Positions 33,701 through 42,085 of a DNA stretch of 64,000 nucleotides are shown piece by piece. Under the pieces are notes generated by a model. The model saw nothing but the letters and a program-made list of their open reading frames with translations. It did no database searches and was not told the origin of the DNA. Numbering within the stretch: position 1 is the stretch's first letter; each line of letters opens with the position of its first letter. Position numbers and translations under genes: made by a program. Source of the DNA: Cyanobacteria bacterium OH_CBrB_359 (GTDB lineage Bacteria > Cyanobacteriota > Vampirovibrionia > Gastranaerophilales > Gastranaerophilaceae); contig JAEZET010000001.1 of assembly GCA_023433065.1 (NCBI GenBank), positions 365,336-429,335 on the forward strand, written 5' to 3'.

Positions 33701-34741
33701 TTGAATGTACTACCAACAGCAATCACTCCATATTTTAAGGCATATAGCTCTTCTCCTGCCGATAATTTCAAAAATAGCTACCAACTTAGTTATTTAAAAG
33801 AATTACAGGCAGATACTTTCGTTTCTTTTAAGAAAAAAGAAAGCACGCCTGATGCAAAGCCAATACAATCAGCTATTGGAAAATTTGAAAAACCTATAAT
33901 GGTTGTCTTTTCTGATATAGACGGAACTATAAGTAACTCTGAGCATAAAATCAGCAATAGCGATTTAAAAGCAATAAAGGAATGTACATTAAATGGTTTG
34001 CCAATAATACTTTCAACCGGTAGAAGATATGCGCATTCAAAAACACTGTATGACAAACTGGGAGCAAAATCAGGATACTTCATCACTGAACAGGGGGCTG
34101 TTATAACAGATGCGAATGGAAAGATAATTAAAAAATATGCAATATCTCCTAAAGATTCAGAACAAATAGTTGAAGCTTATAAAAAATACAAAGAATCTAA
34201 CCCTAATATCCCCACAACCATGCTGGTATTTAAAAATGGGGATATATTTACTGAAAAAGGCTCACAAATAGAAGATTCCTGGGGTCCTGTAAAGATAATT
34301 AGTTCTTTCGATACACTTTTTGAAGATAACGAAATGCCCACAAAATTTATTTTTTATCAATTTAAAGATGAAGATAATGATAACTTAACTGCATTTTTAA
34401 GAAAAAATTTGTCAACAAATCTTCAAATTTCACAAACAGCAAATAAACACTGTGAAATAACAAGCCCTGAGGCTACAAAAGGCAATGCCGTAAAAGCAAT
34501 TTTAGAGTTAATGGGAGTAAAGCCTTGTAATGCTGCTGTCATCGGGGATGCTGAAAACGATATTCCTATGATCAAATTCATAAAAGAAAACGGAGGGCTG
34601 TCAATAGCAATGGGAAATGGTTTTGAGAGTGTTAAAGACTTAGCTGAGTATAAAACAAAAAGTGTAAATGACGGCGGATTTGCCCTTGCGATGAATGTAA
34701 TTATGGAAAATAACCATAAAATATATGATTCTATAACTTAA
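33701..34741 (+). CDS. HAD-IIB (Cof-type) hydrolase
   Basis: The 346-residue protein has 'IMVVFSDIDGTISNSEHKIS' (motif I, near 66-85), 'LPIILSTGRRYAHSKTL' (motif II) and 'AAVIGDAENDIPMIKF' (motif IV, near 288). It is a cytosolic phosphatase of the Cof class with unknown substrate. The first 60 residues are an extension containing 'DTFVSFKKKES', similar in place to the tags of other proteins in this window. The start is a TTG with AGGAG 11 bp upstream; no in-frame ATG competes. It follows the GH13-like gene by 60 bp. Confidence 0.85.
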   Translation: MNVLPTAITPYFKAYSSSPADNFKNSYQLSYLKELQADTFVSFKKKESTPDAKPIQSAIGKFEKPIMVVFSDIDGTISNSEHKISNSDLKAIKECTLNGLPIILSTGRRYAHSKTLYDKLGAKSGYFITEQGAVITDANGKIIKKYAISPKDSEQIVEAYKKYKESNPNIPTTMLVFKNGDIFTEKGSQIEDSWGPVKIISSFDTLFEDNEMPTKFIFYQFKDEDNDNLTAFLRKNLSTNLQISQTANKHCEITSPEATKGNAVKAILELMGVKPCNAAVIGDAENDIPMIKFIKENGGLSIAMGNGFESVKDLAEYKTKSVNDGGFALAMNVIMENNHKIYDSIT

Positions 34742-34875
34742 TCAAAATATTTTTGCTTTTATATTAAAGAATGTAAAAACTTCTGGAATTAGAAAAAAAT
34801 TTCCTGTATACTTATTTAAGTATTTATATGTGCCAACAAATTTTAAAAATTACCTAGAGGTCAAAAGAGAGAACA

Positions 34876-35049
34876 ATGTTAAATATTACCCCTTTACATA
34901 TATTAAGCCTAAAGCAGGTAAAAAATAAACACGGAAATCAGATGAGTTCAGAGAATCAATCACATAAATCCGATAATGGATTAGCTGAACTTAAGTCTTT
35001 ACCTGCAGGTTACAGACCTTCTCAAATAACTGTTAAAAGCCATCAATAG
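34876..35049 (+). CDS. Small hypothetical protein (57 aa)
   Basis: An ATG at 34876, preceded by AAGAGAG, opens 57 codons ('MLNITPLHILSLKQVKNKHG' ... 'LPAGYRPSQITVKSHQ') that end one base before the stop of the convergent TPR gene. It is polar with a short hydrophobic start. The family was not recognised. Its good ribosome site and snug fit between neighbours support it as real. Confidence 0.5.
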   Translation: MLNITPLHILSLKQVKNKHGNQMSSENQSHKSDNGLAELKSLPAGYRPSQITVKSHQ

Positions 35050-35517
35050 TTACTGGGCGGAGTCCTCTGAACCTTCGGCATCATCAGATGCTGTAGGGGT
35101 TTTAATTTCAACGCCCATAGCCTGAAGCTCTCTAATAGCCTTTGGCGCCAGTGCTGTATCTGCAAAATTTTCTAAAATCACTTGATAACATTCAATTGCG
35201 TCATTTTTAAACTCTCTGGCTTTAAATAAATTGCCAAGTTTATAATACAAAGGCGCATATGAAGGATCTGCAGCGATAAGCATCTGATCATCGAGCTGCA
35301 TTTTAATCTGCCCTAATTGAGCAGTCTCTTGAGGAGAAAACAAAGACATAGCATAGACTTTTTTGTTTAAATTATCAATGGTAGTGACTATTGTAGTCAT
35401 CTGTTCTTCTGTAATTCCTGTATTTTTTTTACTCTTTTTAGCAGCCTGAACACTATCTGTATTAGCCATACAAAATATAAATACAAATAACAATAATAAA
35501 GCTGCAATTTTCCTCAT
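35050..35517 (-). CDS. Exported TPR-like protein
   Basis: A signal peptide ('MRKIAALLLLFVFIFCMANT', cleavage likely after VQA near residue 25) is followed by a lysine-rich stretch and a helical domain with TPR character ('YAPLYYKLGNLFKAREFKND', 'AIECYQVILENFADTALAPK'). This is similar to short YbgF- or BamD-type periplasmic scaffolds. The acidic C-terminus ('ASDDAEGSEDSAQ') is low complexity. It is alone on its strand between two plus-strand genes. Confidence 0.75.
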   Translation of the reverse strand: MRKIAALLLLFVFIFCMANTDSVQAAKKSKKNTGITEEQMTTIVTTIDNLNKKVYAMSLFSPQETAQLGQIKMQLDDQMLIAADPSYAPLYYKLGNLFKAREFKNDAIECYQVILENFADTALAPKAIRELQAMGVEIKTPTASDDAEGSEDSAQ

Positions 35518-35587
35518 GACACTTCCCCAATATCTTTTTTGTTCAATATTAGAATACTACAAGATTTTGACTTTTGAACTCAATTAA

Positions 35588-36622
35588 ATGTATGATTATT
35601 TTATGAAAATTCAAGAAATTATTAACAGTCTTACACTGAAACAAAAGCTGAATCAACTCTTTATATCAGGATTCGAGGGGGATAGCCCCGAAAAATGTCA
35701 TCTTTTTAAAAAAATCCTAGAAGAAGGACTCGGGGGGGTAATCTTTTTTACTCAAAATATAAAAACTGAAGAACAATTTAAAAATATAATTAATGAAATT
35801 AAAAAAAATTCTCTGATTCCACCGTTTTTGAGCTTAGACCAGGAGGGCGGCAGAGTAGAGAGAACAGAAAATATACATGGAGGTAAAAAATACCTTAGTG
35901 CGAAAGACTCTGCATTAAAAGGAGAATTATTCGCCAAAGAGCAAACCGAAATAATTGCGAATGAACTCAAAAGTTACGGAATAAATATGAATTTTGCGCC
36001 TGTTTTAGATGTAAATACAAACTCTGATAATCCAGTAATCGGAAATAGGGCGTTTTCAAACAATACGGATGAAGTCATCAGATACTCAACTATTGCAATA
36101 AATAGCTACCTAGGTAAAAAAATCATACCTGTAGCAAAGCATTTTCCGGGACATGGGGCAGCTTCTGTAGATTCTCATCTTGATATGCCCGTAATTGATA
36201 TTGCGTTTGAAGAACTAGAGAACATCCATATAAAACCTTTTAAAGAAGCTATTGAAAATAAAATTCCCGCAATAATGATAGCTCATGTCCATTATCCTGC
36301 ATTTGATAAAGAAAAAATTCCATCTTCAGTTTCAAAAAATATCATAAATACATATCTGATTAAAAAGCTAGGTTTTAAAGGACTAATCATAACTGATGAT
36401 ATGGTTATGGGCGGCATCAAAGAATTTTCATCATTAGAAGCCTGCATAAGAGCTATTAACGCAGGTATTAACATGTTCATTTTTAGAGATACAGACAAAA
36501 ATCTTATTAATTTAATTGAAAAACTTGAAAATGCCGCAAAAAATAATATCATAGACATTAGGTTAATTGATAACAGTTTAAATAAAATATTAACTTTGAA
36601 AAAAGAATTTAATATTTTGTAA
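35588..36622 (+). CDS. Glycoside hydrolase family 3, beta-N-acetylhexosaminidase (NagZ-like)
   Basis: The 344-residue protein has the GH3 barrel: 'GLGGVIFFTQNI' (48-59), 'PPFLSLDQEGGRVERTE', 'VAKHFPGHGAASVDSHLDMP' with the His-Asp dyad of NagZ enzymes, and nucleophile Asp in 'LIITDDMVMGGIKEF' (near 267-281). It releases GlcNAc from anhydromuramyl peptides in wall recycling. No signal peptide, so it is cytosolic. It is upstream of uppS by 68 bp. The first ATG lacks a clear ribosome site; Met6 is an alternative. Confidence 0.9.
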   Translation: MYDYFMKIQEIINSLTLKQKLNQLFISGFEGDSPEKCHLFKKILEEGLGGVIFFTQNIKTEEQFKNIINEIKKNSLIPPFLSLDQEGGRVERTENIHGGKKYLSAKDSALKGELFAKEQTEIIANELKSYGINMNFAPVLDVNTNSDNPVIGNRAFSNNTDEVIRYSTIAINSYLGKKIIPVAKHFPGHGAASVDSHLDMPVIDIAFEELENIHIKPFKEAIENKIPAIMIAHVHYPAFDKEKIPSSVSKNIINTYLIKKLGFKGLIITDDMVMGGIKEFSSLEACIRAINAGINMFIFRDTDKNLINLIEKLENAAKNNIIDIRLIDNSLNKILTLKKEFNIL

Positions 36623-36690
36623 AACTGGCATCACAAATACAAATATAAACGTATTTGTTATATAATTCATTAGAAACAAGGAATTTAATT

Positions 36691-37431
36691 TTGATTACCA
36701 CAGATAAAACAAGCGAAATAAAAGAAATAGTAGAACAAACAAATCTTAAACATATAGCAATTATTATGGATGGAAACCGCCGCTGGGCAAAAGAGAAATT
36801 TATGCCATCAGCAATCGGCCATCAAAAGGGTGTTGAATCTTTAAAAACTATACTTAAAGCCTGCCATAGTTTTACTGTTGAATATTTAACAGTCTATGCA
36901 TTTTCAACAGAAAACTGGAACAGACCTCAGGATGAAGTCAATTTTCTTATGAATCTGCTTGCAAATACCATTAAAAATGAACTCAACGAGCTCCATGAAA
37001 ATCAGGTCCGAATTAAGTTCATCGGTGATTTAAGCGCCTTAAATGATAATTTAAGGAAAATATTGCTGGACGCTGAAGATTACACAAGAAACAACAAAGG
37101 TGTAAAACTTCAAATAGCTTTCAATTACGGGTCTAAAATGGAAATTGTAAATGCTGTTAAAAATATAGCCCAAAAGATTGTTGACGGTGAAATGTCAATT
37201 GAGGAAATAACTGAAAATTCAATTTCTGATAACCTTTATACAGCACAAATTCCTAACCCGGATTTATTAATAAGAACAGGCGGCGAAATGAGAATCAGCA
37301 ACTACCTTTTATGGCAGCTTGCATATTCTGAATTATACATCACAGAACAATACTGGCCTGATTTTAACCAGCAGTCTTTAGCAAATGCAATTATCGAATT
37401 TCAAAACAGAAATAGAAGATTTGGAAAATAG
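36691..37431 (+). CDS. uppS: Isoprenyl transferase (undecaprenyl diphosphate synthase)
   Basis: The cis-prenyltransferase motifs are complete: 'HIAIIMDGNRRWAKEKFMPS' near the N-terminus with the catalytic Asp, 'YLTVYAFSTENWNRPQDEV' and 'PDLLIRTGGEMRISNYLLWQ' near 195-215. The enzyme extends farnesyl diphosphate to the C55 carrier for wall and LPS precursors. The TTG at 36691, with AAGGA upstream, is chosen because the longer frame begins in promoter-like sequence. It overlaps rdgB and sits behind a wall-recycling gene. Confidence 0.95.
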   Translation: MITTDKTSEIKEIVEQTNLKHIAIIMDGNRRWAKEKFMPSAIGHQKGVESLKTILKACHSFTVEYLTVYAFSTENWNRPQDEVNFLMNLLANTIKNELNELHENQVRIKFIGDLSALNDNLRKILLDAEDYTRNNKGVKLQIAFNYGSKMEIVNAVKNIAQKIVDGEMSIEEITENSISDNLYTAQIPNPDLLIRTGGEMRISNYLLWQLAYSELYITEQYWPDFNQQSLANAIIEFQNRNRRFGK

Positions 37432-38017
37432 AATTAAAAAAAAGATAATACTTGCAACCTCAAATCCTCATAAATTAGAGGAAATTAATGAAATTAATAC
37501 TTTTAGCGATATAGAATTCCAAACGGTTCAAGGAAATTTTAATCCTGACGAAACAGGTTCTAGCTATCTTGAAAATGCATATATAAAAGCATTTGAGGCT
37601 GCAAAAAAAATGAATGAAATAGCGCTTGCGGATGATTCCGGGTTAAATGTAGATGCCCTAGAGGGAGCCCCGGGCATACATTCTGCAAGATACGCCGACT
37701 CTCCGATTGCAAGAATTAAAAAACTTTTAAAAAATCTTGAAGGAATTGAGAGAGAAAAAAGAACAGCACATTTTACATGCGCCATGGCACTTGTATGTCC
37801 TGAAGGCAAAATCCTTTACCAATGTGAAGGAAAGGTTTGCGGGATAATCATTGATGAAATAAAAGGAAAAAATGGCTTCGGCTATGACCCTGTTTTCTAC
37901 TTGCCTGAATATAAAAAGACTATGGCTCAAATCGAACCTGATATAAAAAATAAAATCTCTCACAGAGCAAATGCTCTTGGACCAATGCTTGAGTGGATTC
38001 ATAAAAATTTAGTATAA
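37385..38017 (+). CDS. rdgB: XTP/dITP diphosphatase (RdgB/HAM1)
   Basis: The family core starts with 'KKIILATSNPHKLEEI' (18-33), then 'ETGSSYLENAYIKAFEAAK', 'ALADDSGLNVDALEGAPGIH' (about 80-99) and 'GFGYDPVFYLPE'. The enzyme removes hypoxanthine and xanthine nucleotides from the pool. The ATG at 37385 overlaps uppS by 47 bp; a TTG at 37421 would give a more typical N-terminus, so the true start is uncertain. The overlap indicates co-transcription with uppS. Confidence 0.94.
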   Translation: MQLSNFKTEIEDLENRIKKKIILATSNPHKLEEINEINTFSDIEFQTVQGNFNPDETGSSYLENAYIKAFEAAKKMNEIALADDSGLNVDALEGAPGIHSARYADSPIARIKKLLKNLEGIEREKRTAHFTCAMALVCPEGKILYQCEGKVCGIIIDEIKGKNGFGYDPVFYLPEYKKTMAQIEPDIKNKISHRANALGPMLEWIHKNLV

Positions 38018-38095
38018 CTTGATTAAACACTTCTCTAATTGTAAGTATGTATTTTTGAATTAATCTAAAAAATATCATAGGGGAGATTAAATATC

Positions 38096-38557
38096 ATGGA
38101 TAAAAACGAATTAATACAAAAAGCAAAAGAACTTATCGAATGCTGTGATTATGTGTATATGAGCACGTATAACAAAGAATTCGATTCAGGAGAAACGAGG
38201 GCTATGGCAAATATACGCTCTAAAAACTATTATCCCAGTAATCTTGAACTCTTTACAGAAGAAGATTTATCAAACTTCATAATAACAGCCCTTTCCTCCG
38301 ATAAAATACAACAAATAAAAGAAAATAAACATATTTCGCTTTATTATTACTGCCCGAAATTGAAAAAGTCACTAACTCTCTTCGGAAAAACAGAAATAAT
38401 TTATGATGAAAGTATAAAAAGCAGACTTTGGGTAGATGAATGGTTTGAATATTTTAAACTTGGACAGCAAGACCCGGAGTATGCAGTAATTAAATTTATA
38501 CCAAAAATCGCAAAATATTTCACAAATGAATACACAAAATTAATTATTGAACTTTAA
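38096..38557 (+). CDS. Pyridoxamine 5'-phosphate oxidase family protein
   Basis: The 153-residue protein has the split-barrel flavin-binding pattern of stress-related PNPOx-like proteins: 'YVYMSTYNKEFDSGETRAMA' (19-38), 'DKIQQIKENKHISLYYYCPK' and 'LTLFGKTEIIYDE'. Relatives bind FMN or F420 or act as heme-like oxidoreductases; none of these can be chosen here. AGGGGAG precedes the ATG. A strong terminator follows. Confidence 0.8.
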   Translation: MDKNELIQKAKELIECCDYVYMSTYNKEFDSGETRAMANIRSKNYYPSNLELFTEEDLSNFIITALSSDKIQQIKENKHISLYYYCPKLKKSLTLFGKTEIIYDESIKSRLWVDEWFEYFKLGQQDPEYAVIKFIPKIAKYFTNEYTKLIIEL

Positions 38558-38563
38558 AATTAT

Positions 38564-38607
38564 AGAGGGCGAAAATCATAATGATTTTCGTCCTCTCTCT
38601 AATTATT
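38564..38607. terminator. Strong bidirectional hairpin terminator
   Basis: AGAGGGCGAAAATCAT (38564-38579) pairs with ATGATTTTCGTCCTCT (38581-38596) over 16 bp with one wobble, then a T-rich tail. It separates two convergent genes. Confidence 0.8.
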
Positions 38608-40179
38608 TTTTTTAACCTCTTCTACCCCGGGGAACTGATCCTTACCTGTTCTCTTTTTTGTAATCATATATTGAACCTTAGGGATAATTGTTGAAAGGAA
38701 TAAAGCTGATACAATAAAGCCGGCTCCTAATTGAAGTACTGTTCTTTTTAGGTTTTTATTGTTGACTTCTTTGAGTACATCAAAGTCTATAGATTTTTTG
38801 CCTGTATCTTTTGCATATTGGATTACTGTATTTACATAATCATCAATATTTCCCCTGAATTTATTTATATCTTTCATAGCTATAAACTTATTCGGATCAG
38901 TTAGATTGTTTATAAATTTCCCTTTTTTAACACTTCCAAATTTTTGAGAATATATATCTGTAAGGAACTTAGGATTATTGATAACCCCACCCGAGAGCAC
39001 GTCTTCGACTTGTCTTCTTGTGAGCATTTTAACAGAAGTCTTAGCCGGTTGCAGCCCAGACATTGCCTCGGCAAGTTTATATTTAGATTTTGGAATAGCT
39101 TTTTTCACATCATCGAGTGATGCAACATTATCTTTAAAATTAATTTTTTCAAGGATTTTTGCAGATTTTAAACTCAAATTATTTTTTACTCCCAATACCT
39201 GTGATTCAAAATCATTAACACTTACAGCGCCACCTGCTTTTGCTAAATATGAGACAAGCTCATTATGAACATTCAGTGCAGATGTAGGGTCAAGCTTAGA
39301 AACATTGCCATAATTGCCAAGTTTTTGAAGCCCTTTTACAACTAAAGGAGTTGAAAAATAGTAGAAAAAGCTTGAAGCAGAATCCCTGAATATAATTTCT
39401 ACTCTCTCATCATTATTTCTTGCATTTGATGCCCTGCCTGAAACTATACCCACATCTGTTGCCATAAGTTTATAAACAGCATGATTTTCAAGGTTATGAG
39501 CTGCTTTCGAGAAAAATTCAGCAGCAGGAAGAGCAGAACCGAACGAAGGTCTATTTGAAGGATCTGCAACTTTATTTTTGAATAAATCTAAAGAAAGTCC
39601 CTGAATCGTGCTGTTAGTTTGAGCTTGTTTTACAGGCTGATTTTTGTCCCCATCGCTGTTTTTATCAAGCATTTTTTTTGTAATTGATTGATTTATTTTA
39701 GGCAAAACAATTCCTATAAATCCAACCGCTGCAAGAACACTTAAAATTATTTTTCTAAATTTACCGATTGCCAATTTCTTTTTGAAACCGTCAGATACAT
39801 CCCCCAAAGATTGTGCAAGATTATCTAAAGGAGTTCTTAAAGCATCCTTTCCGGCATCGAATTCAGCAACATTAGATTTAAAAATATTCTTTCCGATCCA
39901 ATCACCTATTTTATTAAAAAGGGTAACCCCAAATAACCAAAAGCCCGCAGAAATTGTATCTTCAAATAACCTTTCTCTGGATTCTGTATAGCCCCCTCTT
40001 TTATTTGCCTGAATAGCTCTTCCGGCAGTAACTGTGGCCTCTAACATAATTATAGGCAAAAGCACATCACTTTTGCCGAACTTAGTCAAAAATTTTCTAA
40101 GATTGGACGGCTTAACTGAATGCTCGGCTATATTTTTCGTTACAGACGATATATTATTTGTAATTCTGGATACGTTCAT
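38599..40179 (-). CDS. Hypothetical membrane protein, probably lineage-specific
   Basis: The 526-residue protein was not recognised. It has hydrophobic helices near 44-56 ('VLLPIIMLEATVTAG'), 75-88 ('TISAGFWLFGVTLF'), 145-160 ('ILSVLAAVGFIGIVLP') and near the C-terminus ('LQLGAGFIVSALFLSTIIPK'), and long helical soluble parts between them. 'NRPSFGSALPAAEFF' near 207 recalls the SFG tag of neighbours. The last residues are hydrophilic. It is monocistronic and convergent to the PNPOx-like gene. No function is proposed. Confidence 0.75.
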   Translation of the reverse strand: MNVSRITNNISSVTKNIAEHSVKPSNLRKFLTKFGKSDVLLPIIMLEATVTAGRAIQANKRGGYTESRERLFEDTISAGFWLFGVTLFNKIGDWIGKNIFKSNVAEFDAGKDALRTPLDNLAQSLGDVSDGFKKKLAIGKFRKIILSVLAAVGFIGIVLPKINQSITKKMLDKNSDGDKNQPVKQAQTNSTIQGLSLDLFKNKVADPSNRPSFGSALPAAEFFSKAAHNLENHAVYKLMATDVGIVSGRASNARNNDERVEIIFRDSASSFFYYFSTPLVVKGLQKLGNYGNVSKLDPTSALNVHNELVSYLAKAGGAVSVNDFESQVLGVKNNLSLKSAKILEKINFKDNVASLDDVKKAIPKSKYKLAEAMSGLQPAKTSVKMLTRRQVEDVLSGGVINNPKFLTDIYSQKFGSVKKGKFINNLTDPNKFIAMKDINKFRGNIDDYVNTVIQYAKDTGKKSIDFDVLKEVNNKNLKRTVLQLGAGFIVSALFLSTIIPKVQYMITKKRTGKDQFPGVEEVKKNN

Positions 40180-40327
40180 GAATAAAAATTATTGCTCAAT
40201 TATTATTAGAATTATCTCACACATTATATCCTAAGCCGCCTGAATATATTTTTTTGCGCATGAGAAGACAAATTGTAAATTATGTTACAAATAATCATCT
40301 TAGAACAAAATTTAGCAACTTATAATA

Positions 40328-40355
40328 TTTACAATATTTTTTTAAAGATTATAAT
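40328..40355 (+). promoter_or_regulatory. rpsT promoter and structured leader
   Basis: TTTACA (40328-40333) and TATAAT (40350-40355) are 16 bp apart. The predicted 88-nt leader contains GGCT/AGCC pairing (40391-40412) around a loop. Leaders of this kind often mediate autogenous control by S20, which is not shown here. Confidence 0.5.
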
Positions 40356-40449
40356 AAATTTACTCACCATCCTCTATGCAGATTAAGGAGGCTCGTGTTT
40401 AACATATAGCCCCCTGTCATTAAAATCTAGCATTAGAAAGGAAAAAACA

Positions 40450-40719
40450 ATGGCAAATATTAAATCGGCTAAAAAAAGAATTTTAACAGCAGAAAGAAAT
40501 AGAGAAAAAAACGTTGCATTTAAATCTTCTATTAAAACTGCAATAAAAAAAGCTCTTGTTTTAGCTCAAGCCAAAGATCAAGAAGCACTAAACCCAGCTC
40601 TAAGCAATGTTTATAAACTTTGTGACAAAGCAGTTTCAAAAGGTGTTTTACACAAAAACACAGCTTCAAGAAGAAAATCAAGATTGACAAAAGCAATAAA
40701 TAAATTGTTAGCTCAATAA
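40450..40719 (+). CDS. rpsT: 30S ribosomal protein S20
   Basis: The 89-residue basic protein has the S20 pattern 'MANIKSAKKRILTAERNREK' at the start, 'IKKALVLAQAKDQE' and 'KGVLHKNTASRRKSRLTKAI' at the end. It binds 16S rRNA early in 30S assembly. GAAAGGA precedes the ATG and a terminator follows, so it is a single-gene unit. Confidence 0.97.
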   Translation: MANIKSAKKRILTAERNREKNVAFKSSIKTAIKKALVLAQAKDQEALNPALSNVYKLCDKAVSKGVLHKNTASRRKSRLTKAINKLLAQ

Positions 40720-40732
40720 TGATTTAAAAAAT

Positions 40733-40765
40733 AAAAAGCCTTTGATTAAATTCAAAGGCTTTTTT
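40733..40765 (+). terminator. rpsT terminator
   Basis: AAAAAGCCTTTGA (40733-40745) pairs with TCAAAGGCTTTTT (40752-40764) and ends in Ts. The A run at its left side would also serve the convergent gene. Confidence 0.85.
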
Positions 40766-40786
40766 ATATTGTCTTTTAAAATTATA

Positions 40787-41029
40787 TTATCCTACAAGTC
40801 TGCTTTCATCAGCTTCAGAAGCTTTAACCATAATTGCATGCTCAACGGGATTTTCTTTTTTGATAACGCTGTCAAATCCAAACTCTTCATAAGCAAATTC
40901 GTCTTTTAATCTTTTGGATTGATTTTCATCAACAAGTTTTTTAGCTAGCTCTGCTATTTCATACACAAGCTGATAACGATTTTCTGTATTTTCGTTAAGA
41001 TCCCATGCAATTTTTATAATTTGATTCAT
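40787..41029 (-). CDS. RNA polymerase omega-like small protein
   Basis: The 80-residue protein contains 'NTENRYQLVYEIAELAKKLV' (14-33), which matches the N-R-[FY]-x-L-V-x-x-[AI]-x-x-A-[KR]-x-L core of omega (RpoZ), and 'ENPVEHAIMVKASEADE' in the place of the conserved C-terminal helix. Omega helps assemble the polymerase around the beta' subunit. The N-terminus 'MNQIIKIAWDLNE' is not typical, so the call is a hypothesis. AGGAG precedes the ATG. It is alone, downstream of an XRE gene on the same strand. Confidence 0.5.
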   Translation of the reverse strand: MNQIIKIAWDLNENTENRYQLVYEIAELAKKLVDENQSKRLKDEFAYEEFGFDSVIKKENPVEHAIMVKASEADESRLVG

Positions 41030-41114
41030 AAATTTCTCCTGATATTCTTATACAATAACTATACAATGCTGATAGTTTTATATCAATATCATAAAACACA
41101 AAAGTAAACTTAGT

Positions 41115-41777
41115 TTAATATTTCATCTCCAGCCCCTTAAGCATAAGCTTAAGTTGATCCAAAGCATCTTTATCCGCAAGAGATTCTATAGCTCGATCTA
41201 TAAACTCAAGTTTTCTTTCATCATTTCTAAATGAATCAAGCTGTTTGATTATTGACTGGAAGATACTTTCTCTTTTTTTCATCTCTACAATATCAACAAT
41301 TTCATAACTGCTGTCAGGATAGAAAATTCGCATATCTTCTTTTGCTTTTTTATCTGAAAATTCAACCACAATAGGCTTATTTAATTCTTTTGCAACATCA
41401 GAAAAAGTCTTATATGCAAGGTTTGCATCTATTTTTTTGAGCTTATCATAGCCTTCAAAAAAATTATTAGAAACCAAATGCACACTATAGTTATCATTTT
41501 TTTTGATAGCTTTTAAGTTTACACAATCCTCATTGTTAACAGGAGCAGCAAAAGTATTATCTTGAATGAACATATCCCCGACATCAGTTAAAAGCCAATT
41601 CAAATTGACATTATAACTAAGCGCTACTTTCGAGAGAATTTCCACTCCGGGTTTTATAATTCCTTGTTCGTACTTGCTGATTGTAGACAATGGAATAGAT
41701 AAAGTTTCTGACATTTCTCTCAGTGTTAACCCCAATGCTTTCCTCAATTGGCGTATTCTTGTACTAAATTGACTCAT
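41115..41777 (-). CDS. XRE family transcriptional regulator
   Basis: The 220-residue protein starts with a canonical helix-turn-helix ('RIRQLRKALGLTLREMSETL', 'IPLSTISKYEQGIIKPGVEI', about 7-50). The ligand or protease domain of LexA-like repressors is absent. The rest is helical with 'KKRESIFQSIIKQLDSFRND' near 165. GAGGTG 5 bp before the ATG at 41777 fixes the start. A small palindrome and a candidate divergent small RNA lie directly upstream, so autoregulation and control of that RNA are plausible. Confidence 0.85.
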   Translation of the reverse strand: MSQFSTRIRQLRKALGLTLREMSETLSIPLSTISKYEQGIIKPGVEILSKVALSYNVNLNWLLTDVGDMFIQDNTFAAPVNNEDCVNLKAIKKNDNYSVHLVSNNFFEGYDKLKKIDANLAYKTFSDVAKELNKPIVVEFSDKKAKEDMRIFYPDSSYEIVDIVEMKKRESIFQSIIKQLDSFRNDERKLEFIDRAIESLADKDALDQLKLMLKGLEMKY

Positions 41778-41791
41778 AATCACCTCAATAA

Positions 41792-41802
41792 ATTAGTCTA
41801 AT
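41792..41802. promoter_or_regulatory. Small palindrome upstream of the XRE gene
   Basis: ATTAG-T-CTAAT is a perfect dyad 14 bp upstream of the XRE start codon, where an autoregulatory operator is expected. It is short, so chance is possible. Confidence 0.35.
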
Positions 41803-41816
41803 AAAGATAAGATATA

Positions 41817-41844
41817 TTGACAATTATCCATTTCGAGCTAAAAT
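41817..41844 (+). promoter_or_regulatory. Promoter of candidate small RNA
   Basis: TTGACA (41817-41822, perfect) and TAAAAT (41839-41844) are 16 bp apart. Transcription would start near 41851, away from the XRE gene. Confidence 0.55.
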
Positions 41845-41850
41845 AATAGA

Positions 41851-41940
41851 TAGTTGTTTATTATACGATGGCAAAATTATACTAGATAGTATTAAATTTG
41901 ACATCACTTTTAAAGAAATTTTTCTTTAAAAGTTTTTTTT
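41851..41940 (+). ncRNA. Candidate small RNA divergent from the XRE regulator
   Basis: A strong promoter starts a transcript near 41851 that ends after about 90 nt in a perfect 12-bp hairpin (CTTTTAAAGAAA at 41907-41918 with TTTCTTTAAAAG at 41921-41932) and eight Ts. The only frame with a start inside is five codons. The unit has the promoter, length and terminator of a trans-acting small RNA. It sits in the 308-bp space between the XRE and nrdJ genes. Confidence 0.5.
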
Positions 41941-42028
41941 ATCACTCTCATAGTATAGATATAAGTAGAAAAAGGCTTAAACCCAAATTTTCATCAAATA
42001 TACACACTACTACTATATTATATCACTG

Positions 42029-42068
42029 AAAAGGAACATTACCATATTAGGAATGTCCTTTTTTTTTT
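42029..42068. terminator. Hairpin terminator beyond nrdJ
   Basis: AAAAGGAACATT (42029-42040) pairs with AATGTCCTTTT (42052-42062) with one bulge, and a T run continues to 42068. On the minus strand it lies just after nrdJ and probably ends that transcript; the longer T run faces the plus direction. Confidence 0.6.
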
Positions 42069-42085
42069 AATTATCAGAAATTTTA

